Positions 21,804 to 30,004 of a stretch of DNA of 52,356 nt are shown here, one piece after another. The notes under the pieces were generated by a model, which was given only the letters and a program-made list of their open reading frames with translations, did no database searches and had not been told where the DNA came from. Positions within the stretch are counted from its first letter, which is position 1; the number at the start of each line of letters is the position of its first letter. The DNA is from a virus, in the IMG/VR virus record IMGVR_UViG_3300046794_000144, positions 1 to 52,356 of that record; one strand, written 5' to 3'. A program made the translations under genes and the position numbers.

Positions 21804-21925
21804 GCAATCTGATCGCCTTTCTTGCAGTCGCAGTTGTTGCCGGGTTTGGGGCGACCTACCGATCTGGGCTTACTGTCGGTATCTGCATTGGCCTTGCATA
21901 CATGCTGGGGGTGAGCCATGGCTAA
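21800..21925 (+). CDS. 41-aa membrane protein
   Basis: Starts MSNLIAFLAVAVVAGFGATY and has a second hydrophobic segment (GICIGLAYMLGV). The ATG overlaps the previous stop (ATGA) and its end overlaps the next gene by 8 bp. Function unknown. Confidence 0.6.
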   Translation: MSNLIAFLAVAVVAGFGATYRSGLTVGICIGLAYMLGVSHG

Positions 21926-22433
21926 GCCCGCCAAACCTCGCCCAATGCCCGTCTACCTGGTACTGCGTCGCCTGGTCGATCCTGCCACCGGCAAGGAGGT
22001 CGCCGCTTTCGTGCCGTCCTCCGATGCCGACCGGTCGATCCTTCGCGAGCGTGATTTCCGGATCAACACCAAGATCCGCGCGGACCTCAAGCAGCCGCGC
22101 AACCCGCGGTTCAATGGCTTGGTCCACGGCCTGGGCCGGGTGCTGAGCCAGAACATCGACAGGTTTTCCGGGAAACAGTCCCACGACGCGATCAAGGCCT
22201 TGCAGCTGGAGTCAGGCGTGTACTGCGACGAGGAGCTGTTCGACATCCCTGGCTTGGGCCAGCTCACCCGTAAGACGCCCCGCAGCCTTTCCTACGACTC
22301 GATGGGGGAGGAGACATTCCAAGACTTCTGGCGCCAGTGCTGCGCGTACCTGGTGCTGCATGACTGGCCGACGCTCACGGAAGAGCGACTGACCGAAATG
22401 GCGGAATTTGAAGCATTCAAGGAGGCCGCATGA
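21918..22433 (+). CDS. DUF1367-like phage protein
   Basis: 171 aa. FVPSSDADRSILRERDF and KQPRNPRFNGLVHGLGRVLSQ resemble the DUF1367 pattern (xRQPRNxxF). SHDAIKALQLESGVYCDEE and DFWRQCCAYLV follow, with many conserved-looking aromatic residues. These proteins occur near NinB/NinG genes in lambdoid phages; function unknown. Confidence 0.6.
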   Translation: MAKPAKPRPMPVYLVLRRLVDPATGKEVAAFVPSSDADRSILRERDFRINTKIRADLKQPRNPRFNGLVHGLGRVLSQNIDRFSGKQSHDAIKALQLESGVYCDEELFDIPGLGQLTRKTPRSLSYDSMGEETFQDFWRQCCAYLVLHDWPTLTEERLTEMAEFEAFKEAA

Positions 22434-22699
22434 GCCATAACTTCAAGCCGGGCGATCTGGCACTGGTGATTTCAGGTGGGTACCTGGGCGAGACCGCGGA
22501 ACTTGTGCGTTTTGTAATGCCTGGGGACCTGATCGTCTCACCCACCACGGGCAAGGTTTACGAATTCAGGCCGGCCGCCAGAGTAGGTGGATGGTTGTGC
22601 AAATTCAGATGCAGTCATGCGGTAAAGCACGAAAAGAACCTGATGCCCCTGCGCGGTCAATTCACCCCAGAGCAGCAGAAAGCCAAGGAGGCTGTATGA
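22430..22699 (+). CDS. Hypothetical protein
   Basis: 89 aa. SHNFKPGDLALVISGGYLGETAELVRFVMPGDL suggests an SH3-like small barrel. The ATG overlaps the upstream stop and the stop overlaps ninG. Not recognised. Confidence 0.55.
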   Translation: MSHNFKPGDLALVISGGYLGETAELVRFVMPGDLIVSPTTGKVYEFRPAARVGGWLCKFRCSHAVKHEKNLMPLRGQFTPEQQKAKEAV

Positions 22700-23310
22700 A
22701 GCGCACCCCGCTGCAACGCAAGACTCCGCTCGCGTCCGGCAGGCCACGCCGCCGGCGCTGCCCAGAGTGCCGGGGGATGTTCGTGCCATTGCGCGATTCG
22801 CAGGCTGTGTGCGGTGAGATCGACTGCGCGATCGCACACGGCAAGTCCGAGAAGGGCCGGGCGATCGCCGGCAAGGCCCTGGCCGAAGTAGGGCGCCGCG
22901 ACATCAAGGTTCGCAAGGAGAAGCTGAAGAGTAGGGCGGATCACCTCAAGGACACACAGCAGGCTTTCAACGCCTGGGTCCGCGCCCGCGACGCAGCGCT
23001 GCCATGCGTCAGCTGCGGCCGGCACCACCAGGGCAAGTATGACGCTGGCCATTACCGGACGGTGGGAAGTAATCCAGCGCTGCGCTTCGAGCCGATGAAC
23101 TGCCACCGCCAGTGCTCGCCGTGCAATACCCGGCTTTCCGGGAACATCGTCAATTACCGGATTGAGTTGGTGAAGCGCATCGGCGCCGAGGCTGTCGAGT
23201 GGCTGGAAGGCCCTCATGAGGCCAAGAAGTACACCGTGGACGAGTTGAAGGCGATGACCGCCGACTACCGGGCAAAGACCAGAGAACTGAAGAAGGAGCA
23301 AGCCGCATGA
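22696..23310 (+). CDS. ninG: NinG (Rap) recombination nuclease
   Basis: 204 aa starting MKRTPLQRKTPLASGRPRRR. An N-terminal zinc-finger-like cysteine set (CPECRGMF, VCGEIDC), then QAFNAWVRARDAALPCVSCGRHHQGKYDAGHYRTVGSN and NCHRQCSPCNTRLSGN. This Cys/His HNH-like arrangement is typical of NinG. The lambda homologue cuts recombination intermediates. The ATG overlaps the upstream stop. Confidence 0.92.
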   Translation: MKRTPLQRKTPLASGRPRRRRCPECRGMFVPLRDSQAVCGEIDCAIAHGKSEKGRAIAGKALAEVGRRDIKVRKEKLKSRADHLKDTQQAFNAWVRARDAALPCVSCGRHHQGKYDAGHYRTVGSNPALRFEPMNCHRQCSPCNTRLSGNIVNYRIELVKRIGAEAVEWLEGPHEAKKYTVDELKAMTADYRAKTRELKKEQAA

Positions 23311-23993
23311 AACTGATCAACGCAAGGCAGGTATGGACAGAGGCGCAGCATGAGTCGAACGCGTCGATCAGCGCTGTGGCCATCGACCGAGCAGAGTCGG
23401 CTCCAGTGAAGACGGGCGGGCGTATCGGCAAGCGTGACGCCAAGTTTCCAGCCATGGGCAGCGAGAAAGGGGAGGAGGCTGGACGCTTCTCCGTGCCTGG
23501 GCAGCGCATCAGCATCAGCGAAACTCGGCGCACATCCGCCGGCAAGTCCACAGCCCGCGCCGCACACCTGGCCACCATCGGCAAAGTCCTGCGCGCTATC
23601 GGAACTCTTCCATTCCAGGAGCAACAGTTCGGGCACTACCTGTATCACCCATGCATGACGCTCGCCCACGTGCTCAACGCCGAGAAGCTGATCTGGAGCT
23701 GCGTGGACTTTTCCACCCTGACCGAAGCCAAGGAAGCAAAGGTGCATTGCCTTGTGACGATGGCCCTGCAGTCCTACAAGGTCGAGGCTCATGACGGCGC
23801 TCAGTGGGGGCCCGCTCGTATCGCCGAGGGCATGCTCAAGCTCTACGGCGTCCACATAGAGCCCAAAGTGTGGGATAGGGACTGGAAGGAGGCGTGGAAT
23901 TTCCTGCGAGACGCCATTGAAGAAGTGGATATTCGTGTACAGCAGCCGGTATGGCAGGTTATTCACGCAGAAAAAGAAGAGTTAGCGGCATAA
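23307..23993 (+). CDS. Probable late antiterminator (Q-like)
   Basis: 228 aa, basic and Ser/Arg-rich at the N-terminus, helical C-terminally (GHYLYHPCMTLAHVLNAEKLIW, EAKVHCLVTMALQSYKVEAHDGAQW). I do not see a classical Q motif. The position gives the role: it follows ninG, ends the rightward early run, and is followed directly by a promoter and a strong terminator ahead of the lysis and morphogenesis genes. Confidence 0.55.
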   Translation: MKLINARQVWTEAQHESNASISAVAIDRAESAPVKTGGRIGKRDAKFPAMGSEKGEEAGRFSVPGQRISISETRRTSAGKSTARAAHLATIGKVLRAIGTLPFQEQQFGHYLYHPCMTLAHVLNAEKLIWSCVDFSTLTEAKEAKVHCLVTMALQSYKVEAHDGAQWGPARIAEGMLKLYGVHIEPKVWDRDWKEAWNFLRDAIEEVDIRVQQPVWQVIHAEKEELAA

Positions 23994-23998
23994 AGGTG

Positions 23999-24027
23999 TT
24001 GTCATGTTGGGGTTTTTGATGTACTTT
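23999..24027 (+). promoter_or_regulatory. Late promoter candidate
   Basis: -35 TTGTCA (23999-24004), 17-bp spacer, -10 TACTTT (24022-24027), just after the Q-like stop and 43 bp before an intrinsic terminator. This is the pR'-tR' arrangement on which Q proteins act. Confidence 0.55.
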
Positions 24028-24069
24028 CCCCATAGTGCACAAGTAACGCGAAACGCACACGAAACCCTG

Positions 24070-24095
24070 AACCCGGACAAGCGCCGGGTTTTTTT
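24070..24095 (+). terminator. Terminator (tR'-like)
   Basis: AACCCGG-ACAAGCG-CCGGGTT followed by T7. It would block late transcription until antitermination. Confidence 0.85.
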
Positions 24096-24164
24096 GTGCC
24101 AAAGATTTCCACAAGCCCGCAGAGCCTCTGACTTGTCACGCTGATGAGGGACCTATTCAGGGCC

Positions 24165-24554
24165 TCAGAAATCCTTCTTTTTGAAAGTCTGGTCGCCAGC
24201 CTGGTCGTTGCTAATCGTCAGCACTCCATTAGACGTTGAGTAAGTCGTAGCGGCATCGCCGTCCGAGTATTGATTTCTCCAGCGCCCCCACTCGCGCGTG
24301 TCCTCCATGAACGCAGACCAGACCACTCGATCGCTGGTCACCTGGCATCGGTAGCGAAAAGAATCCCCGTCCGGCCGCTGATAAGAGATTTCAGGAGTGG
24401 TTTCGGCGCTTCTCGTTTTCATGGTTTTTGTGGGGCGACCCATCTCTACAGATATGGCCGCCTTGCAGATGTCTGCTGCCGAGAAGTCTGCGGCGTATGT
24501 TGCCGCTGGGATGCAGGCGGATGTCAGCAGTGCTATCGATATTATTGTTTTCAT
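24165..24554 (-). CDS. Secreted protein, minus-strand moron candidate
   Basis: 129 aa from an ATG preceded by AGGACAAGG. Residues 1-21 (KTIISIALLTSACIPAATYA) form a clear signal peptide with cleavage after AYA-like ATYA. The mature part has two cysteines (DICKAA, RYRCQV) and a Thr/Ser-rich C-terminus ending in KKKDF. It is transcribed against the late genes, between tR' and the holin, as an independent unit. This fits a lysogenic-conversion gene acting in the periplasm. Family not recognised. Confidence 0.7.
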   Translation of the reverse strand: MKTIISIALLTSACIPAATYAADFSAADICKAAISVEMGRPTKTMKTRSAETTPEISYQRPDGDSFRYRCQVTSDRVVWSAFMEDTREWGRWRNQYSDGDAATTYSTSNGVLTISNDQAGDQTFKKKDF

Positions 24555-24590
24555 ACCCTTGTCCTTGGATTGTTGACGAAGGGATTCTAC

Positions 24591-24971
24591 ATGGCCTTCG
24601 GCCAATTTCTCATGCCCCACGGAGTCGAGCGCATGGAGTATTTACAGCGCCTGCTCGACAAGATCGACAGGTTTGAATTGCTGATTGCGGGCCTCATTGG
24701 GGCCGTGATTGCCAGTTGGTGGCACAAGGACGATCTGGCTGATTGGCGTGCCTGGGTGATCTTCCTTATCACCGGAGTGGCGTGTTCTATCTACCTCACG
24801 AGCATGGTCAGCACCTACCTGGGCGTGACCGAGCCCAAGATCGTCGCCGGCATTGGTTTCCTATTGGGCGCATTCGGCGGCTCGCTCCTGGCGGCCATCA
24901 ACCGAGCCATTAAATCCGCTGACCTTTGGGCACTTATCCGCCAGAGGTTCGGAGGAGGCAATCCACCATGA
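24591..24971 (+). CDS. Holin (three-helix)
   Basis: 126 aa (112 aa if the ATG at 24633, preceded by GGAG, is used). Three hydrophobic segments: IAGLIGAVIASWW, WVIFLITGVACSIYLTSMV, and IVAGIGFLLGAFGGSLLAAI. This matches Pseudomonas-phage putative holins. It forms lesions in the inner membrane to release endolysin. Two closely spaced starts could give holin and antiholin forms. It opens the late block although the endolysin lies 26 kb away at the other end. Confidence 0.75.
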   Translation: MAFGQFLMPHGVERMEYLQRLLDKIDRFELLIAGLIGAVIASWWHKDDLADWRAWVIFLITGVACSIYLTSMVSTYLGVTEPKIVAGIGFLLGAFGGSLLAAINRAIKSADLWALIRQRFGGGNPP

Positions 24972-25303
24972 ATCTTGAACTGATCAACTCCATCGCCTGC
25001 GGCCTCATCGCCTTATGGGCGGCCTGGTGCGTACTGAGCGGAAAGGTGAGGGACGGCATCCTTGGGAAGCTGATCTATTCGGTTATCGCCATAAGCGGTT
25101 TTGTCGCCATGGCGCGCAACCAGAACATCTTCCTTGCGCCAACCACGGCGGGCACGACGCTTCTTGTGTTCTTGGCCCTGGCCGGTGCCCGCCACGTCTT
25201 CATGGTCACGTACTGGCAGCGGGTGAAGGCATGGCTGTGCCAGACGCTGAACTGCGAGCACTGCATGACCTGCACCGATGATCGCAGACGCAAGACCGAT
25301 TAA
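24968..25303 (+). CDS. Membrane protein, possible second holin or antiholin
   Basis: 111 aa. Three hydrophobic segments (IACGLIALWAAWCVL, IYSVIAISGFVAMA, TTLLVFLALAGARHVFMV) and a Cys-rich tail (CQTLNCEHCMTC). The start overlaps the holin stop. By position it may assist or regulate the holin. Confidence 0.6.
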   Translation: MNLELINSIACGLIALWAAWCVLSGKVRDGILGKLIYSVIAISGFVAMARNQNIFLAPTTAGTTLLVFLALAGARHVFMVTYWQRVKAWLCQTLNCEHCMTCTDDRRRKTD

Positions 25304-25649
25304 ACCAAAGGCGCCCGGTACTGCCGGCGCCGATCTATTGAGGGCGGTCCGAATGGATTACGTCCTGAACGGTAACCGCTACTCGGCCAGCTACCAAGAC
25401 CTACGCGAAGAACACGCCCGATTCGTCCGGATGACCGACAAGCGCTTCCTGAAGGAACTGCCTGCGGCGATGCACTTCGCGGTGTTCGTGTGCTGGTTTA
25501 AGGAGCTGCCCACGAGCCAGGTGCTCTCGGATGAGGGGATAGTTCACCAGTTGGCCCATCTGATTCATTTGAAGGGTGAGCCGCTTGTGATGGGCAGGCT
25601 TGGCGAGATCCGAGAACTGTTCGACCAGCAACTGGGACTTGCACCGTAA
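25278..25649 (+). CDS. Hypothetical protein
   Basis: 123 aa by the longest frame; an ATG at 25353 with GAGGGCGG upstream gives a 98-aa form that has the better RBS. It is helical (EEHARFVRMTDKRFLKELPAAMHFAVFVCWF, IVHQLAHLIHL). Not recognised; between holin-like genes and the packaging genes. Confidence 0.5.
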   Translation: MIADARPIKPKAPGTAGADLLRAVRMDYVLNGNRYSASYQDLREEHARFVRMTDKRFLKELPAAMHFAVFVCWFKELPTSQVLSDEGIVHQLAHLIHLKGEPLVMGRLGEIRELFDQQLGLAP

Positions 25650-25705
25650 TCCGCACCACGTTTTCGAATGCGCCAAATCGTGGCGCGTAATCATGAGGGT
25701 TGGGT

Positions 25706-26014
25706 ATGAACGACAAAACAATCGAACAGGAAATCCAAGCCAAGGGCCTGACCGCGCCGCGAGTCACCCTTGCAGAACTGCAAGCCAACATTGCCCATAC
25801 CGAGATCGTTAAGCACGTTTCTCCTTCTGGGCAGGTCTTGCGCTGGGCCGTGCTGACCACTATCAATGGGTTCGCTGTGACAGGTCGCCCATCGGCGAGC
25901 GCGTCGTCGGCGAACGACAATGCCGAGATTGGCGAGAAGATCGCCGTCGAGAACGCTACCCAGGAACTGTGGCCGCTGATGGGCTATGAGATGAAGTCTC
26001 GACTTCATGGGTAA
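25706..26014 (+). CDS. Gp49-family phage protein
   Basis: 102 aa. LRWAVLTTINGFAVTGRPSA and ANDNAEIGEKIAVENATQELWPLMGYEMKSRL match the Gp49 family found before terminase genes in many phages. The predicted start has GAGGG upstream. Function unknown. Confidence 0.75.
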   Translation: MNDKTIEQEIQAKGLTAPRVTLAELQANIAHTEIVKHVSPSGQVLRWAVLTTINGFAVTGRPSASASSANDNAEIGEKIAVENATQELWPLMGYEMKSRLHG

Positions 26015-26198
26015 CGTCACCCGCCTGCGGCACGTGCTACCGATGAGCCAGGAAATCAATGCAGCGGTAAGCGCTCTCGACAAGGCTATCGCCGAAGCCG
26101 TTGACGCTGCCAAGGCTGCCGGACTGCCTCAAGGCCTGATCGTTGGATTGCTCCACGGCCACGCCCATGCACAGACACACCAGATGGTGACCGTATGA
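26007..26198 (+). CDS. Small hypothetical protein
   Basis: 63 aa; INAAVSALDKAIAEAVDAAKAAGLPQGLIVGLLHGHAHAQT is an amphipathic helix followed by a His-rich segment. It overlaps the upstream and downstream genes by a few bases. Not recognised. Confidence 0.55.
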   Translation: MGNVTRLRHVLPMSQEINAAVSALDKAIAEAVDAAKAAGLPQGLIVGLLHGHAHAQTHQMVTV

Positions 26199-26452
26199 CC
26201 GTCAAGGTTCTGGAGTTCAAGTGGGAGGATTGGCGCGACGCCGCCAATACCCTGCGCAAGATCGCAGATGACCTCGATGCTGGTGAGCATCCCGAGTGCA
26301 CCGTAGGCGCCTTGACACTGATCGGCGCGAAGGGAGAGGTGACAGTGTTCGGCCTCGGGCCCAAGTGCGACGACTTGCAATGCCTCGGTGCGATGCGCCT
26401 GGGTGATCAGAAGCTGATTGATGTGCTGCTGGACACACCCAACGACCATTGA
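26195..26452 (+). CDS. Small hypothetical protein
   Basis: 85 aa (WEDWRDAANTLRKIADDLDAGEHPECTVGALTLI). Compact alpha/beta-looking; ATG overlaps the upstream stop. Not recognised; last gene before the packaging module. Confidence 0.55.
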   Translation: MTVKVLEFKWEDWRDAANTLRKIADDLDAGEHPECTVGALTLIGAKGEVTVFGLGPKCDDLQCLGAMRLGDQKLIDVLLDTPNDH

Positions 26453-26476
26453 ATGACGTTCGAACGACGTTGAATG
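26449..26476. other. Repeat/palindrome upstream of terminase (cos or pac candidate)
   Basis: TTGAATG occurs at 26449-26455 and 26470-26476 around a perfect 10-bp palindrome CGTTCGAACG (26457-26466). It sits in the only gap before the small terminase gene, where packaging recognition sites often lie. Confidence 0.4.
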
Positions 26477-26516
26477 TCCATCCGTTCGCGAAACACCCCA
26501 TGAATGAGGCTTAACC

Positions 26517-27074
26517 ATGGCCCTATGCGGCGCAAAGAAGCGCAGCAACGGGGAACCATGCAAGCGACACGCTGTACCGGGTTCCTCTCGCTGCAAGCTA
26601 CACGGCGGGGCGGCCACCAAGGCCAACAAAGGCAACCAGCACGCCCGCAAACACGGCATCTACTCCGACACGCTAACTGCCGACGAGCATGGCCTATGGG
26701 ATGACATCGGCATTGGAACGCTGGATGACGACATCAAGATCGCCAAGCTACAGCTGAGGCGCGCACTGATGGCCCAAGCCAAGGCAGAGGCGGGCGATGG
26801 CCTTGTTCTGGACATGGAGAGCATCCACACCCAGGCGACCGACCCGATTGAAGAGGGCGAAGAGCCGAAAGAGCCAGGCCGCCCCTCAATGACAACCCAG
26901 CGTCGACGCCAAGGCTATGAGGACATCATAAATCGTCTGCTCGGCCGTATTGGTGACCTTGAGTCGAAGCGCGCCGACATGATGAAGAAACTCGACCCTG
27001 ACGACGAAGGCCCATTGCCTCAGCGCATCGAAGTGGTGGTGACTGACGCGAGACGCCCGAATGCCGAGCCTTAA
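26517..27074 (+). CDS. terS: Terminase small subunit-like protein
   Basis: 185 aa. N-terminal CGAKKRSNGEPCKRHAV, CKLHGGAATKANKGNQHARKHGIYS is the HGG-type cysteine/histidine motif seen in small terminase-like proteins. The rest is acidic and helical (YEDIINRLLGRIGDLESKRADMMKKL). It recognises phage DNA for packaging; assigned mainly by its overlap with terL. Confidence 0.8.
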   Translation: MALCGAKKRSNGEPCKRHAVPGSSRCKLHGGAATKANKGNQHARKHGIYSDTLTADEHGLWDDIGIGTLDDDIKIAKLQLRRALMAQAKAEAGDGLVLDMESIHTQATDPIEEGEEPKEPGRPSMTTQRRRQGYEDIINRLLGRIGDLESKRADMMKKLDPDDEGPLPQRIEVVVTDARRPNAEP

Positions 27075-28362
27075 CGTACCTCAAGCCCAGTTCCTGGCAC
27101 TGCCTCACAAGTTCCGCGCCTTCGTGGCCGGGTTCGGCTCGGGCAAGACGTGGGTAGGCTGCTCCGCCCTGGGGAAGCACTTCTGGGAGTGGCCGCGCAT
27201 CAACGCCGGCTATTTCGCTCCGACATACGCCCAGATCCGCGACATCTTCTACCCGACAATGGAAGAGGTGGCGCACGACTGGGGGCTTCGCACTGAGATC
27301 AACCAGTCGAACCATGAGGTGCACGTTTACAGTGGCCGGCAATACCGCGGAACCGTGATATGCCGATCCATGGAGAAGCCGCAGACAATCGTCGGCTTCA
27401 AGATTGGTCATGCCTTGGTCGATGAGCTCGACGTAATGAGCTTGGTCAAGGCGCAGCAGGCGTGGCGCAAGATCATTGCCAGGATGCGCTACAACGCCCC
27501 AGGCTTGCGCAACGGTGTGGACGTAACGACGACACCGGAAGGCTACAAGTTCGTCTACCAGCAGTTCCTGAAGCAGGTTCGCGACAAGCCTTCGCTGGGC
27601 GATATGTACGGCCTTGTGCAGGCCAGCACGTTCGACAACGAACTGAACCTGCCGCCTGACTACATTCAGTCTCTGATGGAGTCGTACCCACCTCAGTTGA
27701 TCCTGGCCTATCTCAACGGCCAGTTCGTCAACCTGACGTCGGGCTCGATCTATCACTCGTATGATCGCAAGTTGAACAGCTGCTTCGACACCGTGCAGCC
27801 AGGCGAGCCCCTGTTTATCGGCATGGACTTCAACGTCGGCAAGATGGCGGCGATCACGCACGTAAAGCGAGGCGAAGGTCTGCCGCGTGCGGCGGATGAG
27901 CTGGTGGATGGTTACGACACGCCGGACATGATCAGGCGCATCAAGGAGCGCTACTGGCGCCACAACGGCAAGGATTACGAGAAGACCTGCGAAATCAGGA
28001 TCTACCCGGACGCCTCGGGCGGTTCGCGCAAGTCGGTCAACGCAAGCGAGACGGACATTGCCATCCTTCGGCAGGCTGGCTTCTCGGTGATCGCGCCGGT
28101 AGCCAACCCGCCTGTGAAGAACCGGATCAACGCCATGAACGCGATGTTCTGCAATGCGCAGGGCGAGCGGCGGTATCTGGTGAATCCGTTTACCTGCCCG
28201 ACCTACGCGGATGGCCTGGAGCAGCAGGTGTGGTCGCCCAATGGCGAACCAGACAAGAAATCAGGCGTGGACCATGCGAACGACGCCGGTGGCTACTTCA
28301 TCCACCACGACTACCCGATCATCAAGCCGATGACCCACATCCCTGTCACCTTCACCTTCTGA
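27061..28362 (+). CDS. terL: Terminase large subunit
   Basis: 433 aa. ATPase: Walker A GFGSGKTW with K29, Walker B ALVDELD with D121 and E122, motif VDVTTTPEGYKFV. Nuclease: GMDFNVG with D256, IYPDASGGSRKS, and VDHANDAGGY near the C-terminus. It translocates DNA into the procapsid and cuts it. Overlaps terS by 14 bp. Confidence 0.95.
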   Translation: MPSLNVPQAQFLALPHKFRAFVAGFGSGKTWVGCSALGKHFWEWPRINAGYFAPTYAQIRDIFYPTMEEVAHDWGLRTEINQSNHEVHVYSGRQYRGTVICRSMEKPQTIVGFKIGHALVDELDVMSLVKAQQAWRKIIARMRYNAPGLRNGVDVTTTPEGYKFVYQQFLKQVRDKPSLGDMYGLVQASTFDNELNLPPDYIQSLMESYPPQLILAYLNGQFVNLTSGSIYHSYDRKLNSCFDTVQPGEPLFIGMDFNVGKMAAITHVKRGEGLPRAADELVDGYDTPDMIRRIKERYWRHNGKDYEKTCEIRIYPDASGGSRKSVNASETDIAILRQAGFSVIAPVANPPVKNRINAMNAMFCNAQGERRYLVNPFTCPTYADGLEQQVWSPNGEPDKKSGVDHANDAGGYFIHHDYPIIKPMTHIPVTFTF

Positions 28363-28370
28363 GGCCATCA

Positions 28371-29771
28371 ATGCCAAATTTCATTCCACGGGCAGAGTAT
28401 GCGAAAGCCCTGGCTGGCTGGCAGCTGGTGAAGCGTTGCGTGGCCGGCGCTCGAGAGGTTCGTAAGCACGACGAATACCTGCCGATGCCTGACCCAGATA
28501 ACAAGACTCCCGAGAATCAGGCTCGGTACAAGCGCTACAAGCAACGAGCTATGTATCTGAATATCACTGGGCGTACTCGTAAAGGGCTTATGGGGGCCAT
28601 TTTTCGCAAGACTGCAGAGCTGGATCTTCCCGCAGCAGTTGATTATCTGAAAGAGAACGCTAGTGGTGACGGCACAAGCTTGGAGCAGCTTTCCAAACGC
28701 TCTGTAGGGGAGTGTCTGGATACTGGGCGCGGAGGGTTTTTGGTGGACTTTCCAAATGTGGAAGGCGTGTCATCAATGACCGACATGGAGGGGCGCCGCG
28801 CCCTGATCCATCACTACGACGCCGAGTCGATCATCGACTGGGAAGAGGAGACGAGCGATGGAGTCAAACGTCTTGTATATGTCTGCTTAAAGGAACGCGT
28901 ATCTGAGTTCAGTTCGATCAGTCTGGAGAGAACCACGGGCACTCAATACCGTGTCCTGCTTATGGTTGACGGGGCATATGTCCAGCGCGTGTATGGAGAG
29001 GGTCTTGATTCGGAGCCGGATGTCCAGCCAAAAGATAAGGCAGGCAAGCCATTTGACCATATTCCGTTCAGTTTCTACGGTGCAGAAGATAACGACCCAG
29101 ACGTGGATAAGTCGCCCTTAGAAGACTTGGCAGACGTGAATATTCTTCACTATGGCAATAGTGCCACGGTGGAAGAGAGTGGCTTTATCAGCAGTCAGCC
29201 GACCTTATTCGTAACTTCCAGCATCGATGCCGATAGCTTCGCCAGGCTTAACCCGAACGGCATGCACATCGGCTCGACCAGAGGGTACAACCTTGGCGCG
29301 ACTGGATCGGCCACCTTGATCCAGGCAACTGAAAGCCAATTGGCCCGCACGCTGATGAAGGACAAGGAAGAGCAGATGCTCATGATCGGCGCCCGTATCG
29401 TCCAGCAGGGAAGTGGCGCCGAGACGGCAGAGGCTGTTCGTATCCGCTATAGCTCCGACAACTCCGTCCTTGGCACCATTGCCGGGAACGTCTCGGAGGC
29501 CCTGAAGCGGGCGATCCTTGACGCCGAGCGCTTCATGATCGGCGAGCCGGACGAGAAGGGCACCGTGTTCTGGCTCAATCAGTCGTTCTTCGACGAGACC
29601 ATGACGGCCCAGGACATCATGGCTCAGGTCCAGTTGTGGCAGCAGGGCTTCATTGCCAAGTCGGATGTTCGCGTGAACCTGCGTCAGGGTGGTGTGCTTG
29701 AGGCGGACCGCACGGATGAAAAGATCGATGAAGAGCTGGCCAGCGCGCCACCGGTGGCGACAACCGAATAG
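28371..29771 (+). CDS. Portal protein (DUF4055 type)
   Basis: 466 aa. Typical portal elements: YKRYKQRAMYLNITGRTRKGLMGAIF at the start, then DQFGTKK-like assembly is absent; YGAEDNDPDVDKSPLEDLADVNILHY and AETAEAVRIRYSSDNSVLGTIAGNVSEALK mark the conserved core. It forms the DNA entry ring. Parts of 28540-29300 read less GC-biased than the flanks, which hints at mosaic origin. Confidence 0.88.
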   Translation: MPNFIPRAEYAKALAGWQLVKRCVAGAREVRKHDEYLPMPDPDNKTPENQARYKRYKQRAMYLNITGRTRKGLMGAIFRKTAELDLPAAVDYLKENASGDGTSLEQLSKRSVGECLDTGRGGFLVDFPNVEGVSSMTDMEGRRALIHHYDAESIIDWEEETSDGVKRLVYVCLKERVSEFSSISLERTTGTQYRVLLMVDGAYVQRVYGEGLDSEPDVQPKDKAGKPFDHIPFSFYGAEDNDPDVDKSPLEDLADVNILHYGNSATVEESGFISSQPTLFVTSSIDADSFARLNPNGMHIGSTRGYNLGATGSATLIQATESQLARTLMKDKEEQMLMIGARIVQQGSGAETAEAVRIRYSSDNSVLGTIAGNVSEALKRAILDAERFMIGEPDEKGTVFWLNQSFFDETMTAQDIMAQVQLWQQGFIAKSDVRVNLRQGGVLEADRTDEKIDEELASAPPVATTE

Positions 29772-29788
29772 TCACGAGGGAGTAGGGC

Positions 29789-30004
29789 ATGTATATCAAA
29801 CGGTTTTACCGGAACGGTGACGGGTCCTGCGGATGGCGGATCAATGACGCTGGCGACGAAGTGATACTGAAGGCAACTCGTTGCGAGGTCCTGAATGCCG
29901 ACAGCGTCGTGGTGAAGAATATTCCGTTCGATGACGCTGAGATTGTTGTTCTTGCCGACGGGTATGGGAAGACCATTCATCACGTTAAAGGCCCGCTCCA
30001 GTGA
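29789..30004 (+). CDS. Hypothetical head-module protein
   Basis: 71 aa, beta-rich (YIKRFYRNGDGSCGWRI, EIVVLADGYGKTIHHVKG). GAGGGAGTAGGGC precedes the ATG. Its stop overlaps the GTG of the MuF gene. Not recognised. Confidence 0.65.
   Translation: MYIKRFYRNGDGSCGWRINDAGDEVILKATRCEVLNADSVVVKNIPFDDAEIVVLADGYGKTIHHVKGPLQ

Noticed and set aside
26926-27963. Minus-strand 345-aa frame opposite the large terminase
   Set aside because: Shadow of terL, which has clear Walker and nuclease motifs.
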